Positions 43,441-52,778 of a stretch of DNA of 64,000 bases are shown here, piece after piece; position 1 is the first letter of the stretch, and every line of letters starts with the position of its first letter. Origin of the DNA: Celeribacter persicus (lineage in GTDB: Bacteria; Pseudomonadota; Alphaproteobacteria; Rhodobacterales; Rhodobacteraceae); the NCBI RefSeq assembly GCF_003050785.1, contig NZ_QAOH01000013.1:1-64000 (forward strand), written 5' to 3'. The notes beneath the pieces are model-generated. The model was given only the letters and a program-made list of their open reading frames with translations, made no database searches and was not told the DNA's origin. A program made the position numbers and the translations under genes.

Positions 43441-43843
43441 ATCCTGACTGGCGAGGGACAAGGGTCCCGGGGAACATATCCGACAAAGGGCCGTGTGGGA
43501 TCGGGGCGAATATGCCTTGTTTTCGCGGAAACGGACGGGGTGAAACACGGATATGACCACGGTGACCGAGGCGACGCACTGAGGCGAATCTCTATAGAAC
43601 CGGACCTGCGCTGCGGGACCGGATAAGGTTGGGTTTGTCCGTTGCACAAGGCTGTCTTTCGCCGGATCAGAGCACAATATGTAGCTTTAAGCTCTGAGGG
43701 CACAGGTGTGCGGCGGACACGCTCGGGCCTGTGGGTCGAGAGACCGGGGATCGGAGCCGTCAGGGGCGGGTCACCGGATGCAGTCAAGGGCGGGGCGTGG
43801 ACGACACGCCGGGAACGCCGAAACAGATTTGGTCGGGGCAGAC

Positions 43844-46800
43844 ATGAAGATCGAACGCAAATTTACGACGGCAGGCAAGGACGCATATTCGGAGCTTGAG
43901 TTCACCACGACGAGTTCGGAGATTCGTAATCCGGACGGGACGATCGTTTTCAAACTGGACGATTGCGAGGTTCCCTCGAAATGGTCGCAAGTCGCCTCCG
44001 ACGTCATCGCGCAGAAATATTTCCGCAAGGCGGGCGTGCCCGCGGCGTTGAAAAAGGTTCGCGAAAAAGGCGTGCCCTCCTTCCTCTGGCGTTCGGTCCC
44101 CGATGAAGACAAGCTCGCGAAACTCCCCGAAGAGGAGCGTTTCGGCGGTGAATCCTCCGCCAAACAAGTGTTCGACCGTCTGGCTGGCGCTTGGGCCTAT
44201 TGGGGCTGGAAGGGGGGGTATTTCTCCTCCGAGGAGGACGCGAAAGCCTATTACGACGAAATGCGCTTCATGCTGGCTGCCCAGATGGGCGCGCCGAACA
44301 GCCCGCAATGGTTCAACACCGGTCTGCATTGGGCCTATGGCATCGACGGTCCGGGGCAGGGGCATTACTACGTGGACTATCAGTCCGGCGAACTGACCCG
44401 CTCGCAATCTTCCTATGAGCATCCGCAGCCGCATGCCTGTTTTATCCAGTCCGTCGCTGACGATCTGGTGCAGGAAGGTGGCATCATGGACCTCTGGGTC
44501 CGCGAAGCACGCCTGTTCAAATACGGTTCCGGGACGGGCACCAACTTCTCCTCGCTGCGCGCCGCCAATGAAAGCCTTTCGGGCGGCGGTAAATCCTCCG
44601 GCCTCATGGGTTTCCTGAAAATCGGCGACCGTGCGGCGGGCGCGATCAAATCCGGCGGCACCACACGCCGTGCGGCCAAGATGGTGATCTGCGACATGGA
44701 TCACCCGGACATCGAGGAATTCATCAACTGGAAGGTGATCGAAGAGCAGAAAGTGGCGTCCATCGTCGCGGGCTCGAAGATGCACGAACGCCAGCTCAAC
44801 GAGATTTTTGCCGCGATCCGCGCATGGGACGGTTCCGAAGAGGGCGCGTTCGACCCGAGTCAGAACACTGCGCTCAAGGCCGCGATCCGTGGCGCGAAAC
44901 AGGTGGCAATCCCCGAAACCTACGTCAAACGCGTGCTCGATTACGCGAAACAGGGCTTTTCCTCGATCGAATTCCCGACCTATGACACCGATTGGGATTC
45001 CGAGGCCTATGCGTCGGTCTCCGGTCAGAATTCCAACAACTCCGTGCGCGTCACTGACGCTTTCCTCAAGGCGGTGAAAGACGATGCCGAGTGGGAGTTG
45101 CTGCGCCGTACCGATGGCAAGGTCTCGAAAGTGGTCAAGGCCCGCGAGCTCTGGGAGCAGGTCGGTCATGCCGCATGGGCTTGCGCCGATCCGGGCATCC
45201 AGTTCCACGACACGATCAATGCTTGGCACACCTGCCCGGAAGACGGTCAGATCCGCGGTTCCAACCCGTGTTCCGAGTATATGTTCCTCGATGACACGGC
45301 CTGTAACCTCGCCTCGATGAACCTGCTGACCTTCCTGCGTGACGGTGAATTTGACGCGGAAAGCTACATGCATGCGACCCGCATCTGGACGCTGACGCTG
45401 GAGATTTCCGTGATGATGGCGCAGTTTCCGTCCAAAGAAATCGCGCAATTGTCCTACGATTTCCGGACCTTGGGTCTTGGCTATGCCAATATCGGCGGGC
45501 TGTTGATGAACATGGGTCTGGGCTATGACTCTGACGAGGGCCGCGCTTTGGCGGGTGCCCTGACCGCGATCATGACCGGCGTGTCCTACGCGACCTCCGC
45601 TGAGATCGCGGGAGAGCTGGGCACCTTCTCCGGTTACCAACGCAACGCCGAGCACATGCTCCGCGTCATCCGCAATCACCGCACCGCTGCCTATGGCAAG
45701 ACCACGGGCTATGAGGGGCTTTCGGTCAAGCCGGTCGCGCTCGATCACGCCAACTGCCCGGATGCACATCTTGTCGAGCTGGCGAAATCCGCATGGGATG
45801 AGGCCCTGAGCCTTGGCGAGAAAAACGGCTACCGCAACGCGCAGGTGTCGGTCATTGCCCCCACCGGCACTATCGGTCTGGTGATGGATTGCGACACCAC
45901 GGGGATCGAGCCGGACTTCGCGCTGGTGAAATTCAAGAAACTCGCGGGGGGCGGCTATTTCAAGATCATCAACCGCTCCGTGCCCGCAGCGCTCGAAAAG
46001 CTGGGCTATTCGTCGAGCCAGATCGAGGAAATCGTCTCCTATGCGGTCGGTCATGGCACCATCGGCAACGCGCCGGGGATCAACCACACCGCGCTGATCG
46101 GTCATGGCTTCGGTCAGGCTCAGATCGACAAGATCGAAGCAGCACTTCCCTCCGCCTTCGACATCCGCTTCGTGTTCAACCAGTGGACGCTGGGTGAGGA
46201 GTTCTGCACCGGTACGCTCGGCATTCCGCAAGAGAAGCTGAACGATCCGTCCTTCGACCTGCTGCGCTCCTTGGGTTTCACGAAAAAGGACATCGACGCC
46301 GCCAATGACCACGTTTGCGGCACGATGACGCTCGAAGGCGCGCCTTTCCTCAAGGAAGAGCATTACCACGTCTTCGATTGCGCCAATGCTTGTGGCAAGA
46401 AGGGCAAACGCTATCTCTCCGTCGAAAGCCACATCACCATGATGGCGGCGGCACAGAGCTTCATCTCCGGCGCGATCTCCAAGACGATCAACATGCCGAA
46501 CGATGCGACCATCGAGGATTGCCTCGCGGCCTATGAGCTGTCCTGGTCTCTGGGCACCAAGGCCAACGCGCTCTACCGTGACGGCTCGAAACTGTCGCAG
46601 CCGCTCGCCACCGCTCTCATTGAGGACGACGAGGAGGCCGAGGAAATCCTCGCCACCGGTTCTGCGCAGGAAAAAGCTGCCGTTCTGGCCGAAAAGATCA
46701 TCGAAAAAGTGGTGATCAAGGAAGTGGCGCGCGGCCGTGAGAAACTGCCGACCCGTCGCAAGGGCTATACCCAGAAATCCATCGTCGGTGGGCATAAGGT

Positions 46801-47539
46801 CTACCTGCGCACCGGCGAATACGAAGACGGCTCCCTGGGCGAGATCTTCATCGACATGCACAAAGAGGGCGCGGGCTTTCGGGCGATGATGAACAACTTC
46901 GCCATCGCGGTCTCCGTCGGTCTCCAGTACGGCGTGCCGCTTGAAGAGTTCGTCGATGCTTTCACCTTCACCAAGTTCGAACCGGCGGGCATGGTGCAGG
47001 GCAACGACTCGATCAAGAACGCCACCTCGATCCTCGATTATATCTTCCGCGAACTGGCGGTGAGCTATCTCGACCGCACGGACCTCGCCCATGTCAAACC
47101 GCAAGGTGCGACATTCGACGATCTGGGTCGCGGCGAGGAAGAGGGCGTATCGAACGTCAAGGAACTGTCGGAAAACGCTGCCTCGAAGTCTTTGGAAGTG
47201 CTCAAGCATATTTCCTCCACCGGCTATCTGCGCAAACGCGTACCGCAGGAGCTGATGGTGCTTCAGGGCGGAATTCAGTCCGGTGCGACCGCATTTACCG
47301 GCTCCATCGACCCGGAAGTGGCGCTTCAGACGCTGGTGCCGGAAACCAAGGCTGCCGCGAAAGCCGCCACCTCCGAGACGGCCCTGTCCTCGGGCGCGAT
47401 CTCCATGGATGCGCGCACTAAGGCAAAGATGCAGGGCTATGAGGGCGAGGCCTGTGGCGAATGCGGCAACTACACGCTGGTGCGCAACGGCACCTGCATG
47501 AAATGCAACACCTGTGGCGCCACGTCGGGCTGTTCGTAA
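43844..47539 (+). CDS. nrdJ: Vitamin B12-dependent ribonucleotide reductase (class II)
   Basis: 1231-residue NrdJ that makes deoxyribonucleotides using adenosylcobalamin, active with or without oxygen. N-terminal domain with [19 protein letters not shown] (first active-site Cys), the finger loop with radical Cys476 and Glu478 in [12 protein letters not shown], radical-barrel blocks [20 protein letters not shown] and [11 protein letters not shown], and a C-terminal zinc-ribbon-like tail [18 protein letters not shown] used to re-reduce the active site. Start at 43844 ([17 protein letters not shown]); the frame extends upstream to 43706 without signals. A long antisense frame covering the gene is only a shadow. 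Confidence 0.96.
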   Translation: MKIERKFTTAGKDAYSELEFTTTSSEIRNPDGTIVFKLDDCEVPSKWSQVASDVIAQKYFRKAGVPAALKKVREKGVPSFLWRSVPDEDKLAKLPEEERFGGESSAKQVFDRLAGAWAYWGWKGGYFSSEEDAKAYYDEMRFMLAAQMGAPNSPQWFNTGLHWAYGIDGPGQGHYYVDYQSGELTRSQSSYEHPQPHACFIQSVADDLVQEGGIMDLWVREARLFKYGSGTGTNFSSLRAANESLSGGGKSSGLMGFLKIGDRAAGAIKSGGTTRRAAKMVICDMDHPDIEEFINWKVIEEQKVASIVAGSKMHERQLNEIFAAIRAWDGSEEGAFDPSQNTALKAAIRGAKQVAIPETYVKRVLDYAKQGFSSIEFPTYDTDWDSEAYASVSGQNSNNSVRVTDAFLKAVKDDAEWELLRRTDGKVSKVVKARELWEQVGHAAWACADPGIQFHDTINAWHTCPEDGQIRGSNPCSEYMFLDDTACNLASMNLLTFLRDGEFDAESYMHATRIWTLTLEISVMMAQFPSKEIAQLSYDFRTLGLGYANIGGLLMNMGLGYDSDEGRALAGALTAIMTGVSYATSAEIAGELGTFSGYQRNAEHMLRVIRNHRTAAYGKTTGYEGLSVKPVALDHANCPDAHLVELAKSAWDEALSLGEKNGYRNAQVSVIAPTGTIGLVMDCDTTGIEPDFALVKFKKLAGGGYFKIINRSVPAALEKLGYSSSQIEEIVSYAVGHGTIGNAPGINHTALIGHGFGQAQIDKIEAALPSAFDIRFVFNQWTLGEEFCTGTLGIPQEKLNDPSFDLLRSLGFTKKDIDAANDHVCGTMTLEGAPFLKEEHYHVFDCANACGKKGKRYLSVESHITMMAAAQSFISGAISKTINMPNDATIEDCLAAYELSWSLGTKANALYRDGSKLSQPLATALIEDDEEAEEILATGSAQEKAAVLAEKIIEKVVIKEVARGREKLPTRRKGYTQKSIVGGHKVYLRTGEYEDGSLGEIFIDMHKEGAGFRAMMNNFAIAVSVGLQYGVPLEEFVDAFTFTKFEPAGMVQGNDSIKNATSILDYIFRELAVSYLDRTDLAHVKPQGATFDDLGRGEEEGVSNVKELSENAASKSLEVLKHISSTGYLRKRVPQELMVLQGGIQSGATAFTGSIDPEVALQTLVPETKAAAKAATSETALSSGAISMDARTKAKMQGYEGEACGECGNYTLVRNGTCMKCNTCGATSGCS

Positions 47540-47548
47540 GGAGAGACG

Positions 47549-47809
47549 ATGAACCTCGTTTTCGACATCGCCGGCCAACTTTGCGCGGCAGATCGCGTGA
47601 CCATGCGGGGCAATACGCTTGAGGCCGAGTTCGACCGCAACGTGATGGGCGCGCTGGCCGATGCCTATCAGGGCGCGCGGGCGGTTTCCGTGCTGGGCGT
47701 GCCGTCTCTGAGCGTGACCTATTCGGTGCAGGACTACCGTGACACGGGCGAAGCGGGCTGCAAGGCCGTGTTCTCCGTCAACAGCTCGGCGGGCCGGGTG
47801 CTGCACTAA
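47549..47809 (+). CDS. Small nrdJ-linked hypothetical protein, 86 aa
   Basis: 86 residues behind AAGGAGA, 9 bases after nrdJ. Starts MNLVFDIAGQLCAADRVTMR, contains SVLGVPSLSVTYSVQDYRD and CKAVFSVNSSAG. No recognised domain; the position suggests a role with the reductase or B12. Its stop codon is the beginning of a repeat unit. Confidence 0.65.
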   Translation: MNLVFDIAGQLCAADRVTMRGNTLEAEFDRNVMGALADAYQGARAVSVLGVPSLSVTYSVQDYRDTGEAGCKAVFSVNSSAGRVLH

Positions 47810-47931
47810 AGGAATACGTTTTGCCCGACCCGCGGGCGAAGCCGTCGCAAGGGCGCGAAAAGTGGGAACCAGTTTTCGCCGTTCGCCCTGAGGCGAATAA
47901 AAGAATACGTTTTGCCCGATCCTCGGGCGAA
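47807..47931. repeat. Direct repeats and palindromes behind nrdJ
   Basis: A 34-bp unit (TAAAGGAATACG...CGGGCGAA) occurs at 47807-47840 and 47898-47931, 91 bp apart, with 3-4 differences; each copy contains a GCCCG/CGGGC dyad. Between them is GCGAAAAGTGGGAACCAG... with arms GCGAAAA / TTTTCGC (47855-47879), a type of intergenic palindrome common in Alphaproteobacteria. The region is non-coding although frames run through it. Confidence 0.65.
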
Positions 47932-48087
47932 ACGGGGTGGGGGCTTTCCATTCGACCCGGAAAGCCCTGAGTGAGGAGTTCTTGGAATTCCTTTTCTGGA
48001 GCGGATGCGTTCGCTCCCGACGCGGATCGGGCCGCAGGCATAAAATCTACCGGGCGGTATCAATATGAGCCCGATCAGCGAAACTAC

Positions 48088-48114
48088 AGGGAGGTCTCAG
48101 GACCTCCCTTTTTT
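48088..48114 (+). terminator. Terminator of the nrdJ transcript
   Basis: AGGGAGGTC / GACCTCCCT perfect 9-bp stem with TCAG loop, followed by TTTTT. About 280 bases of repeat-rich, structured sequence (another stem at 47941-47967) lie between the last gene and this terminator. Confidence 0.85.
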
Positions 48115-48152
48115 CTTGCCGTGATTTGGATCGCAGAGAGTGAAAGAGCACT

Positions 48153-48419
48153 TCAGGCGGCGGAAGCTTCTGCGGCGAGGGCGCGCAAAGCCTCTGCGAG
48201 TTCCGGAGCGGCAAAGCGTTGAATGGGATGCAATTGCGTGCAGATACGGACACCGTTTTCCATGTGCGTTTCGCAATACACCATGGTTCCGGCTTCGGGC
48301 ATGTCGAATGCGCCGATGAGCGTTTCAGGACCGGTGGCATAGGCGAGAGGGCCGTGGTCGCTGCACCAAATCACCGCTTTATGGGCCTGCGGATCGGCCC
48401 AAAGAACTATCCCATCCAT
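48153..48419 (-). CDS. Hypothetical protein, 88 aa
   Basis: 88 residues starting MDGIVLWADPQAHKAVIWCS. It has a compact beta-strand pattern and DHGPLAYATGPETLIGAF, then a helical C-terminus PELAEALRALAAEASA. No family recognised, but codon use matches the neighbours and the length suggests a real gene. No good Shine-Dalgarno. It is divergent from the regulator at 48680 with a 260-base gap. Confidence 0.6.
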   Translation of the reverse strand: MDGIVLWADPQAHKAVIWCSDHGPLAYATGPETLIGAFDMPEAGTMVYCETHMENGVRICTQLHPIQRFAAPELAEALRALAAEASAA

Positions 48420-48520
48420 TTCAATGACTCTGAGTAAATGCTATTTGCCTGAACATTCATTTTTATCATGAGTATAAGTCTCATCATATTTCGATTTATG
48501 TATCATTCTGGGATCATATA

Positions 48521-48546
48521 GACGCTCATAAGCGTCAGATTTTTTT
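48521..48546 (+). terminator. Orphan intrinsic terminator
   Basis: GACGCT / AGCGTC stem with CATA loop, AGA spacer, then TTTTTTT. On the plus strand no protein gene ends within 700 bases, so it either ends a small RNA begun in the 48420-48520 AT-rich stretch or attenuates the leader of the regulator at 48680. Confidence 0.65.
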
Positions 48547-48560
48547 GACCCCCCGTAAAT

Positions 48561-48613
48561 TGACGCAAAACAGTATCAATATGCACCAGAATGACGCATA
48601 ATTTTGCATATTG
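48561..48613. promoter_or_regulatory. Candidate operator of the XRE regulator
   Basis: CAATATGCA (48577-48585) and TGCATATTG (48605-48613) form an exact 9-bp inverted repeat with centres 28 bp apart; TGACGCA occurs at 48561-48567 and 48592-48598, 31 bp apart. The element ends 67 bp before the regulator's likely start and suggests autoregulation. Confidence 0.4.
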
Positions 48614-48679
48614 GGGGGATGTCTCTCGGTCTCAGATGTTGGGACCATGCAAGTGGACGTGTTTGGACAGGAGAGGGCA

Positions 48680-49467
48680 GTGCGGGAAAAAGAATTGTCT
48701 CCCGTGCAGTTGCGCCATGTGTTCGGGGCGAATTTGCGCGCATTGTCTTCCGGAGCGCGGTCGATCTCGTCCCTGTGCCGCGCGCTTGAGATCAACCGCA
48801 CACAATACAACCGCTATCTGAATGGCGAAGCCTTTCCCCGCCCGGACGTGCTTAACCGGATTTGCAAGCATTTCGACGTCGATGCCCGGATTCTGCTCGA
48901 ACCTCTGGAGACGATCACGCGCCAATCCTGCGCAGACGCGCTCGGCGAAATCTCAAGCCTGCTCTCCGATCTCGACATGCTCGACATCCCGGCCAAAACC
49001 CTGCCGGAAGGGGCCTATCTATATTACCGCGTGTCCTATTTCGTGCCCTCGGACATCAGTTGCTCCCTCATCGGGTTTCGGCGGGACGCCCATGGGGTGA
49101 TGCGCATCCGGGGGTATATGCCCTATGCTTCGAGCGACCGCATCGGACTGCCGCGGGCGGCCTCTACACGAAGGTTGCGCGGGGTAGTGTTTCGTCAGTT
49201 GATGGGGTTTCCTTCATCATGTCGATGGAGCGCACTCCGCTCATGGTGCTGGGTGGTTTTGAACCGGGCTATCTTGGACTGGAAAACTTCTATTTCGGAA
49301 GTGCGGTTTCAATGCAGGATGTGCTTTCGACAACGCCCATCCTGCTGCAACGGCTGGAACCGTCTCTGGCCGCGATGATCTCCGCCCGTGACAGGATCGG
49401 CATCCATCCGAGGACGCATTCCCCGCCGTTGATCCGCGGCTATTTCGACAAGCACAAACCCGTGTAG
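48680..49467 (+). pseudogene. XRE family regulator with a single frameshift
   Basis: Helix-turn-helix regulator in two frames. Frame 1 starts most likely at GTG 48680 behind GGAGAGG and has an XRE domain (SISSLCRALEINRTQYNRYL, then DVLNRICKHFDVDARILLEP) and a C-terminal domain up to ASSDRIGLPR near 49155. The natural continuation, GGLYTKVARGSVSSVDGVSF to YFDKHKPV at 49467, lies in another frame. Restoring one G in the GGG run at 49155-49157 joins both (about 262 residues, the usual length). Either a real inactivating mutation or a sequencing error in a GC run. Frame 1 alone would yield a DNA-binding protein with an unrelated tail. Confidence 0.7.
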
Positions 49468-49496
49468 TCTGTCGCCGATACGAAAGCCGATACGAA

Positions 49497-49518
49497 AAAG
49501 GGCCCTGTGGGGCCCTTT
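49497..49518. terminator. Bidirectional terminator between regulator and ilvN
   Basis: AAAGGGCC / GGCCCTTT stem with a 6-base loop; on the minus strand it continues with TTTTTC after ilvN, so it ends the ilvBN transcript. Confidence 0.75.
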
Positions 49519-49540
49519 GGTGTTTCTAGAGGAGCCGGGC

Positions 49541-50107
49541 TCAGGCCTTGCTGCCACGCGCGAGCGCTGCAACGCCGGTGCGGGCGGTTTCCACCAATCC
49601 CAGCGGGCGCATCAACTCGGCGAAAGCGTCGATCTTTTCCGAGGTGCCGGTCATCTCGAAGACAAAGCTTTCCAGTGTGCTGTCCACAACATTGGCGCGG
49701 AAAATCTCCGCCAGACGCAGCGCCTCGATGCGGTTGTTGCCGGTGCCTTCGACCTTGAACAGTGCCAGTTCGCGTTCGATCGACGGGCCCTCGACAGTCA
49801 GGTCATGGACCTCATGCACGGGCACGATGCGCCCCACCTGCGCCTTGATCTGTTCGATCACATCGCGCGTGCCAGTCGTGACCACGGTGATGCGCGAACG
49901 ATGGCCCTCATGATCGACTTCGGCCACGGTCAGGCTTTCGATGTTGTAGCCCCGGCCCGAAAACAGACCGATGACGCGGGCCAGAACCCCCGCCTCGTTG
50001 TCGACCAGAACGGCGAGGGTGTGTTTTTCGATGACTTCCGCGTGGTAGTCACGAAGGTCATAGGCGGAATGGCTCGACGAGCCTTGTTGGATACGTAGGG
50101 CGGACAT
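49541..50107 (-). CDS. ilvN: Acetolactate synthase small (regulatory) subunit
   Basis: 188 residues: an N-terminal ACT domain (HTLAVLVDNEAGVLARVIGL, GYNIESLTVAEVDHEG) and the C-terminal domain with ELALFKVEG and FVFEMTGTSEKIDAFAEL. It binds valine and activates the catalytic subunit. Start at 50107 (MSALRIQQGSSSHS) behind GGGAGA. It follows ilvB after 126 bases in the same operon. Confidence 0.94.
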   Translation of the reverse strand: MSALRIQQGSSSHSAYDLRDYHAEVIEKHTLAVLVDNEAGVLARVIGLFSGRGYNIESLTVAEVDHEGHRSRITVVTTGTRDVIEQIKAQVGRIVPVHEVHDLTVEGPSIERELALFKVEGTGNNRIEALRLAEIFRANVVDSTLESFVFEMTGTSEKIDAFAELMRPLGLVETARTGVAALARGSKA

Positions 50108-50233
50108 GCTTTTCTCCCTTAATCCACGCGCTGCGTGGCGAATATCTCTGTAAATCCCGGGCTCACCCCGCAAGCCCCCAGGTCGCGACCAGCGCGGCGA
50201 GGGCAGTGCGGAGCCATTTCCCGAAGCGTTTCA

Positions 50234-51982
50234 TCAGACCAGAACCGCGCCGTCGGATTTGATCGCGCCTTCGACGTAGGCTTCGCCCAACAACATTTCG
50301 TTGTGCGGCTTGCCCGACGGGATCATCGGGAAGCAGTTTTCATGCTTCTCGACGAGGCAGTCGAAGATCACCGGACCGTCGTAGTTGATCATCTCCATGA
50401 TCGCGTCGTCCAGATCTTTCGGGTCGGAACACTGGATGCCCTTCGCGCCAAAAGCTTCGGCGAGCTTCACGAAATCGGGCAGGGCTTCGGACCAGCTCGA
50501 CGAATAGCGCTCGCCATGCAGCAATTGCTGCCACTGGCGCACCATGCCGAGGCGTTCGTTGTTCAGGATGAACTGTTTCACCGGCAGGCGGTATTGGATC
50601 GCCGTGCCCATTTCCTGCATGTTCATCAGCCACGAGGCCTCGCCCGCAACGTTGACCACGAGGCTTTCGGGATGCGCCATCTGCACCCCGATCGAGGCCG
50701 GGAAGCCGTAGCCCATGGTGCCGAGGCCACCGGAGGTCATCCAGCGGTTCGGGTCTTCAAAGCCCAGAAACTGTGCCGCCCACATCTGGTGCTGGCCGAC
50801 CTCGGTGGTGATATAACGATCCATGCCCTTGGTCAGTTCTTCGAGCCGTTGCAGCGCATATTGCGGTTTGATCACCGTGTCGGAATTCTTGTAGGTCAGG
50901 CAGCGGACCTCGCGCCATTCCTCGATCTGTTTCCACCAGGCCGAAATGTCAGCTTTTTTGCGACCGCGCGATTTCCACACTTTCAGGACGTCTTCCAACA
51001 CATGGCCGACATCGCCGATCACCGGCAGATCGACATGGATGATCTTGTTGATCGAGCTGGGGTCGATATCGACATGGATCTTCTTGGAATTCGGCGAGAA
51101 ATCCTGAATCCGTCCGGTGATCCGGTCATCGAACCGCGCGCCGATGTTGATCATCAGGTCGCAGCCGTGCATCGCCATATTGGCCTCGTAAAGACCGTGC
51201 ATGCCCAGCATCCCGAGCCAGCCTTTGCCAGACGCCGGGTAGGCGCCCAGACCCATCAGCGTGGAGGTGATCGGAAAGCCCGTCGCATCCACCAGCTCGC
51301 GCAAAAGCATCGAGGCCGCAGGGCCGGAGTTGATCACGCCACCGCCGGTGTAGAACACCGGGCGTTCGGCTTTCTCGATGAGCGCAACGATGTCGTTGAT
51401 CTCCTCGATGGAGGCTTTCACCCGCGGTTTGTAGTGACCCATCTTGACCTTCGTCGGAGGTGTGTACTCGCCATCGGCGAACTGCACGTCTTTCGGCAGA
51501 TCAATGAGGACCGGGCCGGGGCGACCGGAGGTGGCAACGTGGAACGCCTGATGGATGGTCTCGGCGAGCTTGTCCGTGTCTTTCACCAGCCAGTTGTGTT
51601 TCGTGCAGGGGCGGGTGATGCCGATGGTGTCGGCCTCCTGAAACCCGTCGGTGCCGATCATGAAGGTCGGAACCTGCCCGGAGAAGACCACGAGCGGAAT
51701 GCTGTCCAGAAGCGCGTCGGTCAGGCCGGTGACGGCATTGGTCGCGCCGGGGCCGGAGGTCACGAGGGCGACACCGGGCTTGCCGGTCGAGCGCGCATAG
51801 CCCTCGGCGGCGTGGAGCGCGGCCTGTTCATGGCGCACCAGAACGTGCCTGATGTCGTTCTGCTGGAAAATCTCGTCGTAGATCGGAAGGACAGCGCCCC
51901 CCGGATACCCGAATACCGTGTCCACGCCCTGATCCTTGAGGGCCTGAACCACCATTTTCGCTCCGGTCATCTGACGTGTCAT
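50234..51982 (-). CDS. ilvB: Acetolactate synthase large (catalytic) subunit
   Basis: 582-residue ThDP enzyme for the first common step of valine/leucine (and isoleucine) synthesis. The catalytic glutamate is in VRHEQAALHAAEGYARSTG; FAD-interacting and substrate blocks (GPGATNAVTGLTDALLDSIP; MGLGAYPASGKGWLGMLGMH) and the ThDP motif GEASWLMNMQEMGTAIQY are visible. The last motif has GEA where GDG is usual; I recall the same in other Roseobacter-group proteins. The start MTRQMTGAKMVVQ has GGAGA. Controlled by a leader-peptide attenuator upstream. Confidence 0.95.
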   Translation of the reverse strand: MTRQMTGAKMVVQALKDQGVDTVFGYPGGAVLPIYDEIFQQNDIRHVLVRHEQAALHAAEGYARSTGKPGVALVTSGPGATNAVTGLTDALLDSIPLVVFSGQVPTFMIGTDGFQEADTIGITRPCTKHNWLVKDTDKLAETIHQAFHVATSGRPGPVLIDLPKDVQFADGEYTPPTKVKMGHYKPRVKASIEEINDIVALIEKAERPVFYTGGGVINSGPAASMLLRELVDATGFPITSTLMGLGAYPASGKGWLGMLGMHGLYEANMAMHGCDLMINIGARFDDRITGRIQDFSPNSKKIHVDIDPSSINKIIHVDLPVIGDVGHVLEDVLKVWKSRGRKKADISAWWKQIEEWREVRCLTYKNSDTVIKPQYALQRLEELTKGMDRYITTEVGQHQMWAAQFLGFEDPNRWMTSGGLGTMGYGFPASIGVQMAHPESLVVNVAGEASWLMNMQEMGTAIQYRLPVKQFILNNERLGMVRQWQQLLHGERYSSSWSEALPDFVKLAEAFGAKGIQCSDPKDLDDAIMEMINYDGPVIFDCLVEKHENCFPMIPSGKPHNEMLLGEAYVEGAIKSDGAVLV

Positions 51983-52020
51983 GTTGTTCTCCGTCTGCAC
52001 ATCGTCACTTTGTTTTCTGC

Positions 52021-52052
52021 AATAAAAAAGCCCCCGCTGTTCAGTCGGGGGC
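52021..52052 (-). terminator. ilv attenuator terminator
   Basis: On the minus strand GCCCCCG / CGGGGGC stem (52052-52046 with 52036-52030), 9-base loop, followed by CTTTTTTATT. It lies between the leader peptide and ilvB, 38 bases before the ilvB start. Confidence 0.88.
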
Positions 52053-52093
52053 GCATGGGTTCCATTATGGTCAACCGTCACCGGCCCATGCGC
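52051..52093 (-). promoter_or_regulatory. ilv antiterminator stem
   Basis: GCGCATGGG (minus strand, 52093-52085, within the leader-peptide codons) pairs perfectly with CCCATGCGC (52059-52051), whose end overlaps the first bases of the terminator stem. Ribosome stalling at the Ile/Leu/Val codons would leave it free to form and block termination. Confidence 0.75.
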
Positions 52094-52125
52094 GTGTTCC
52101 CTACGAGTACAAGAATGCCAGACAT
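52078..52125 (-). CDS. ilvL: ilv operon leader peptide (15 aa)
   Basis: ATG at 52125 with AAAGGA 6 bases upstream; reads MSGILVLVGNTRMGR then stop. Five consecutive codons for Ile, Leu, Val, Leu, Val at 52116-52102 make it sensitive to charging of all three branched-chain tRNAs. Followed by mutually exclusive antiterminator and terminator hairpins before ilvB, the classical attenuation layout. Confidence 0.88.
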   Translation of the reverse strand: MSGILVLVGNTRMGR

Positions 52126-52178
52126 GGCGTTTCCTTTTGGGGCTCTGACCCTTACGGGCCCTTCATTGCGTGGGCGGG

Positions 52179-52207
52179 ACATTAGGACCCGGCTGATCAT
52201 GCGTCAA
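52179..52207 (-). promoter_or_regulatory. ilv operon promoter
   Basis: Minus-strand -35 TTGACG (52207-52202), 17-base spacer, -10 TAATGT (52184-52179); expected start about 45 bases before the leader peptide ATG. Fits the attenuator layout. Confidence 0.6.
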
Positions 52208-52778
52208 CCGCAAAACATCCGCTTGATTGAATAAAATGTCGCAGCGCGGCATGTGTGTGAAATAATGTTAAAAGGGCTGACCTATTTTATGCCATCTCCG
52301 GATTTGTGTGTGAGCCCGGGGCATGTTTGGGGGGAGCGAATTTGTAAGGTTTGCGGTAAGGGGCGCGTGATCAAGTGTCTCTGTCAGCGCCTTCTATATT
52401 CTGAAAAAGGCATCCGACCGAATTGCGGACTGGGTATCCGTTTCTCCGATGAGCCTGTAGCCAAACAAGGCGCGATACATTCGAGTGCAAGATAGAACAT
52501 GGCACCACCCGCGGCCATCACGGGAGGAAGGGCGGGGTCAGGTATGACCCTGCCAAACCTTATGCCGTGGGACTGACAGAGTGCACTGAATGCGCGCACA
52601 GCGGCGATCTGGAGAGACTACACCAAGGGTGTTCCGATCAGAGAGACATGGACAGACCGCGTGTCGTATTTCCCGAGATACCACGCGACAGCCCTCCGGT
52701 ATCACGCGATGAATTGGCGGGCTTTCTTCATTACACCAGTTCGCTGCCTTTGGTTTGATGGAGCGAGCCCCGCTCCCT
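52208..52778. other. 571-base gap without recognised features
   Basis: Several short frames cross it (for example a Cys-containing 80-codon frame at 52253-52495) but none has a start signal or resembles a protein. I see no repeat or hairpin of note. Confidence 0.4.

Larger units (their letters stand above)
43006..43843. promoter_or_regulatory. Long control region upstream of nrdJ
   Basis: 838 bases with no convincing gene. It contains a DnaA box (43210-43218), AAATTTTGC repeats (43327-43373), candidate tandem NrdR boxes (43393-43440) and an additional NrdR-like palindrome (43143-43158). I searched by eye for a cobalamin riboswitch and did not find a B12 box. Confidence 0.5.

Noticed and set aside
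43006-43843. Cobalamin riboswitch before nrdJ
   Set aside because: Expected for a B12-dependent reductase but I could not find the B12 box or its core stems; a covariance-model search would settle it.
43784-47806. 1340-codon minus-strand frame
   Set aside because: Exact antisense of nrdJ, which has full family motifs; the shadow has none.
47778-48063. Two overlapping minus-strand frames of about 87 codons
   Set aside because: They are encoded by the duplicated repeat units (same peptide twice) and have no start signal.
52253-52495. 80-codon frame with several cysteines
   Set aside because: No Shine-Dalgarno, no similarity to zinc-finger families and unusual composition; likely chance.
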